From positions 1 to 20,112 of IMG/VR virus record IMGVR_UViG_3300045999_007958: a DNA stretch of 20,112 nucleotides; one strand, 5' to 3'. This document shows, piece after piece, positions 19,380 to 20,112 of the stretch. A model generated the notes under the pieces. That model did no database searches and was not told where the DNA came from. It saw nothing but the letters and a program-made list of their open reading frames with translations. The translations under genes and the position numbers were made by a program. The DNA comes from a virus. The stretch's first letter is position 1; the number at the start of each line of letters is the position of its first letter.

Positions 19380-19853
19380 TTAATTTTGAGATGCGATTTC
19401 GTTGTAAACAAATGATCTACAACTATGGAACTTCGTGTTCATCACTTTCCATATGTTCCAGTCAACCATCTTAGGGAACGCACCATGCATATCACCTACT
19501 GTTAATACCTCTAAGATACCCTTATCAATACTATTCCATTTACCACCCTTAGTGGTTAGGACTGGAAACCAATATGGTTTATCACCAATCATCTTCTCTA
19601 CCTCCACATAGGTAGTGTGTTTAGATAAGTAATAAGGTAATCCAACCAAAGAACATTCTACCTCATGTATCATAGGGAATCCTGCTCTTGCTTTACCAAT
19701 CATTCTGAATTTATAATCAGTACCTAAACTCAAATGGTTACATACTGATATTCTATTACCATTGATACGGATAGAACCGTAGAATACGTCTCCTGATAAT
19801 ACTGAATCTGTGTTTACTTCAATTACTGATGGTGTGTTGGTAGTGGTAGTCAT
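19380..19853 (-). CDS. Hypothetical protein, 157 aa
   Basis: 157 residues from the ATG at 19853 (an upstream in-frame TTG lies in the promoter region, so I reject it). Begins with a Thr-rich TTTTNTPSVIEVNTDS. Mostly beta-strand: SGDVFYGSIRINGNRISVCN, YKFRMIGKARAGFPMIHEVE, PYWFPVLTTKGGKWNS. No signal peptide, membrane segment or recognised motif. It has its own consensus promoter and terminator, so it is a single-gene unit, possibly expressed early. Confidence 0.75.
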   Translation of the reverse strand: MTTTTNTPSVIEVNTDSVLSGDVFYGSIRINGNRISVCNHLSLGTDYKFRMIGKARAGFPMIHEVECSLVGLPYYLSKHTTYVEVEKMIGDKPYWFPVLTTKGGKWNSIDKGILEVLTVGDMHGAFPKMVDWNIWKVMNTKFHSCRSFVYNEIASQN

Positions 19854-19874
19854 ATATTTTGTGTTTTGTGAATA

Positions 19875-19906
19875 CAAAGATATGCAGTCCTAACTAATCT
19901 ACCAAA
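19875..19906 (-). promoter_or_regulatory. Consensus Bacteroidota-type promoter
   Basis: Minus strand: TTTG (19906-19903), 20 bases, TATCTTTG (19882-19875), 21 bases before the ATG at 19853. Exact match to both boxes and the same spacing as the sigma-operon promoter. Here a normal short leader is left. Confidence 0.75.
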
Positions 19907-19912
19907 TAAAAG

Positions 19913-20112
19913 TTATCCACATTCGTAGACCAAGGTACAGTTGTTTCTGACCCACTCCTCGGAGAACCCGATATGTTTGGAACTTTCAGACATTCTACCG
20001 ATCTTCTCACGAGCCTCGGTCAATACCACAGGAGTCTCCCCCCTCCATATTTTCCTACAATTTAACCCGTTTTCCTTGTTAAAGGATGCAAAGTAGAAGG
20101 CGTTGTTTTCTC
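19913..20112 (-). CDS. Hypothetical protein, C-terminal end only
   Basis: Open frame from the right window edge (first full codon at 20110) to TAA at 19915-19913; the start is outside the window. The visible 65 residues read ENNAFYFASFNKENGLNCRK, then IWRGETPVVLTEAREKIGRM and SEEWVRNNCTLVYECG. The other two frames are closed within 60 bases and codon use looks like the other genes, so it is real. No family recognised; the TPVVLTEAREKIGRMSESSK part could be a helix-turn-helix-like segment, but this is a guess. Confidence 0.65.
   Translation of the reverse strand, partial: ENNAFYFASFNKENGLNCRKIWRGETPVVLTEAREKIGRMSESSKHIGFSEEWVRNNCTLVYECG

Overview
The window looks like part of a large tailed (T4-like/myovirus) phage genome that infects a Bacteroidota host. 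It is AT-rich and tightly packed, with start/stop overlaps of 1-8 bases, and almost everything is on the minus strand. The genes are typical of big phages: a phage RpoD-like sigma factor, DnaJ, Dam, an amidase with membrane/coiled-coil lysis-type proteins, internal-virion-like proteins and a homing endonuclease. The host guess rests on promoters matching the Bacteroidota consensus (TTTG, 19-20 bases, TAnnTTTG), the absence of strong Shine-Dalgarno sites, a Bacteroidota-type histone H1-like (Hc1) protein, and a sigma factor resembling Bacteroidota RpoD. No tRNA, rRNA, CRISPR array or insertion sequence is visible. No stretch over 300 bases lacks a gene.

Layout, left to right. 1-819: 5' part of a GT25 + PLOD-like glycosyltransferase fusion, running off the left edge. 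850-2500: a small unknown gene and a leucine-rich-repeat protein with an internal-head-protein-like N-terminus. 2545-3585: Dam-type methylase and a Cys-rich miniprotein. 3651-5226: DnaJ, divergent from a plus-strand gene whose start codon is one base away. 5198-6870: a run of small genes, including a histone H1-like protein and a pair sharing sequence in two frames. 6910-9870: two large multi-module proteins of probable virion function. 9870-13009: membrane and coiled-coil proteins plus an amidase, probably the lysis region. 13037-13065: terminator. 13074-15428: an operon (PD-(D/E)XK-like protein, pyrimidine-dimer-glycosylase-like protein, unknown, sigma factor) behind a consensus host-type promoter. 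15471-15803: A-type Fe-S carrier. 15850-19325: a large N6-adenine methyltransferase cut in two by a plus-strand GIY-YIG homing endonuclease. 19380-20112: two unknown genes, the last truncated by the window edge.

The most notable result is the split methyltransferase. Removing exactly 1100 bases between two TTTTG copies (16763-16767 and 17863-17867) restores one open frame of 791 residues. The inserted segment also carries a Bacteroidota-type promoter facing the orphaned C-terminal half. A possible regulatory reading of the window: host-type promoters drive Dam, the methyltransferase and the sigma-factor operon, some with only four bases between the -7 box and the start codon. Virion-type genes instead lie behind a different AT-only motif (ATATTTATW), possibly read by the phage sigma factor.
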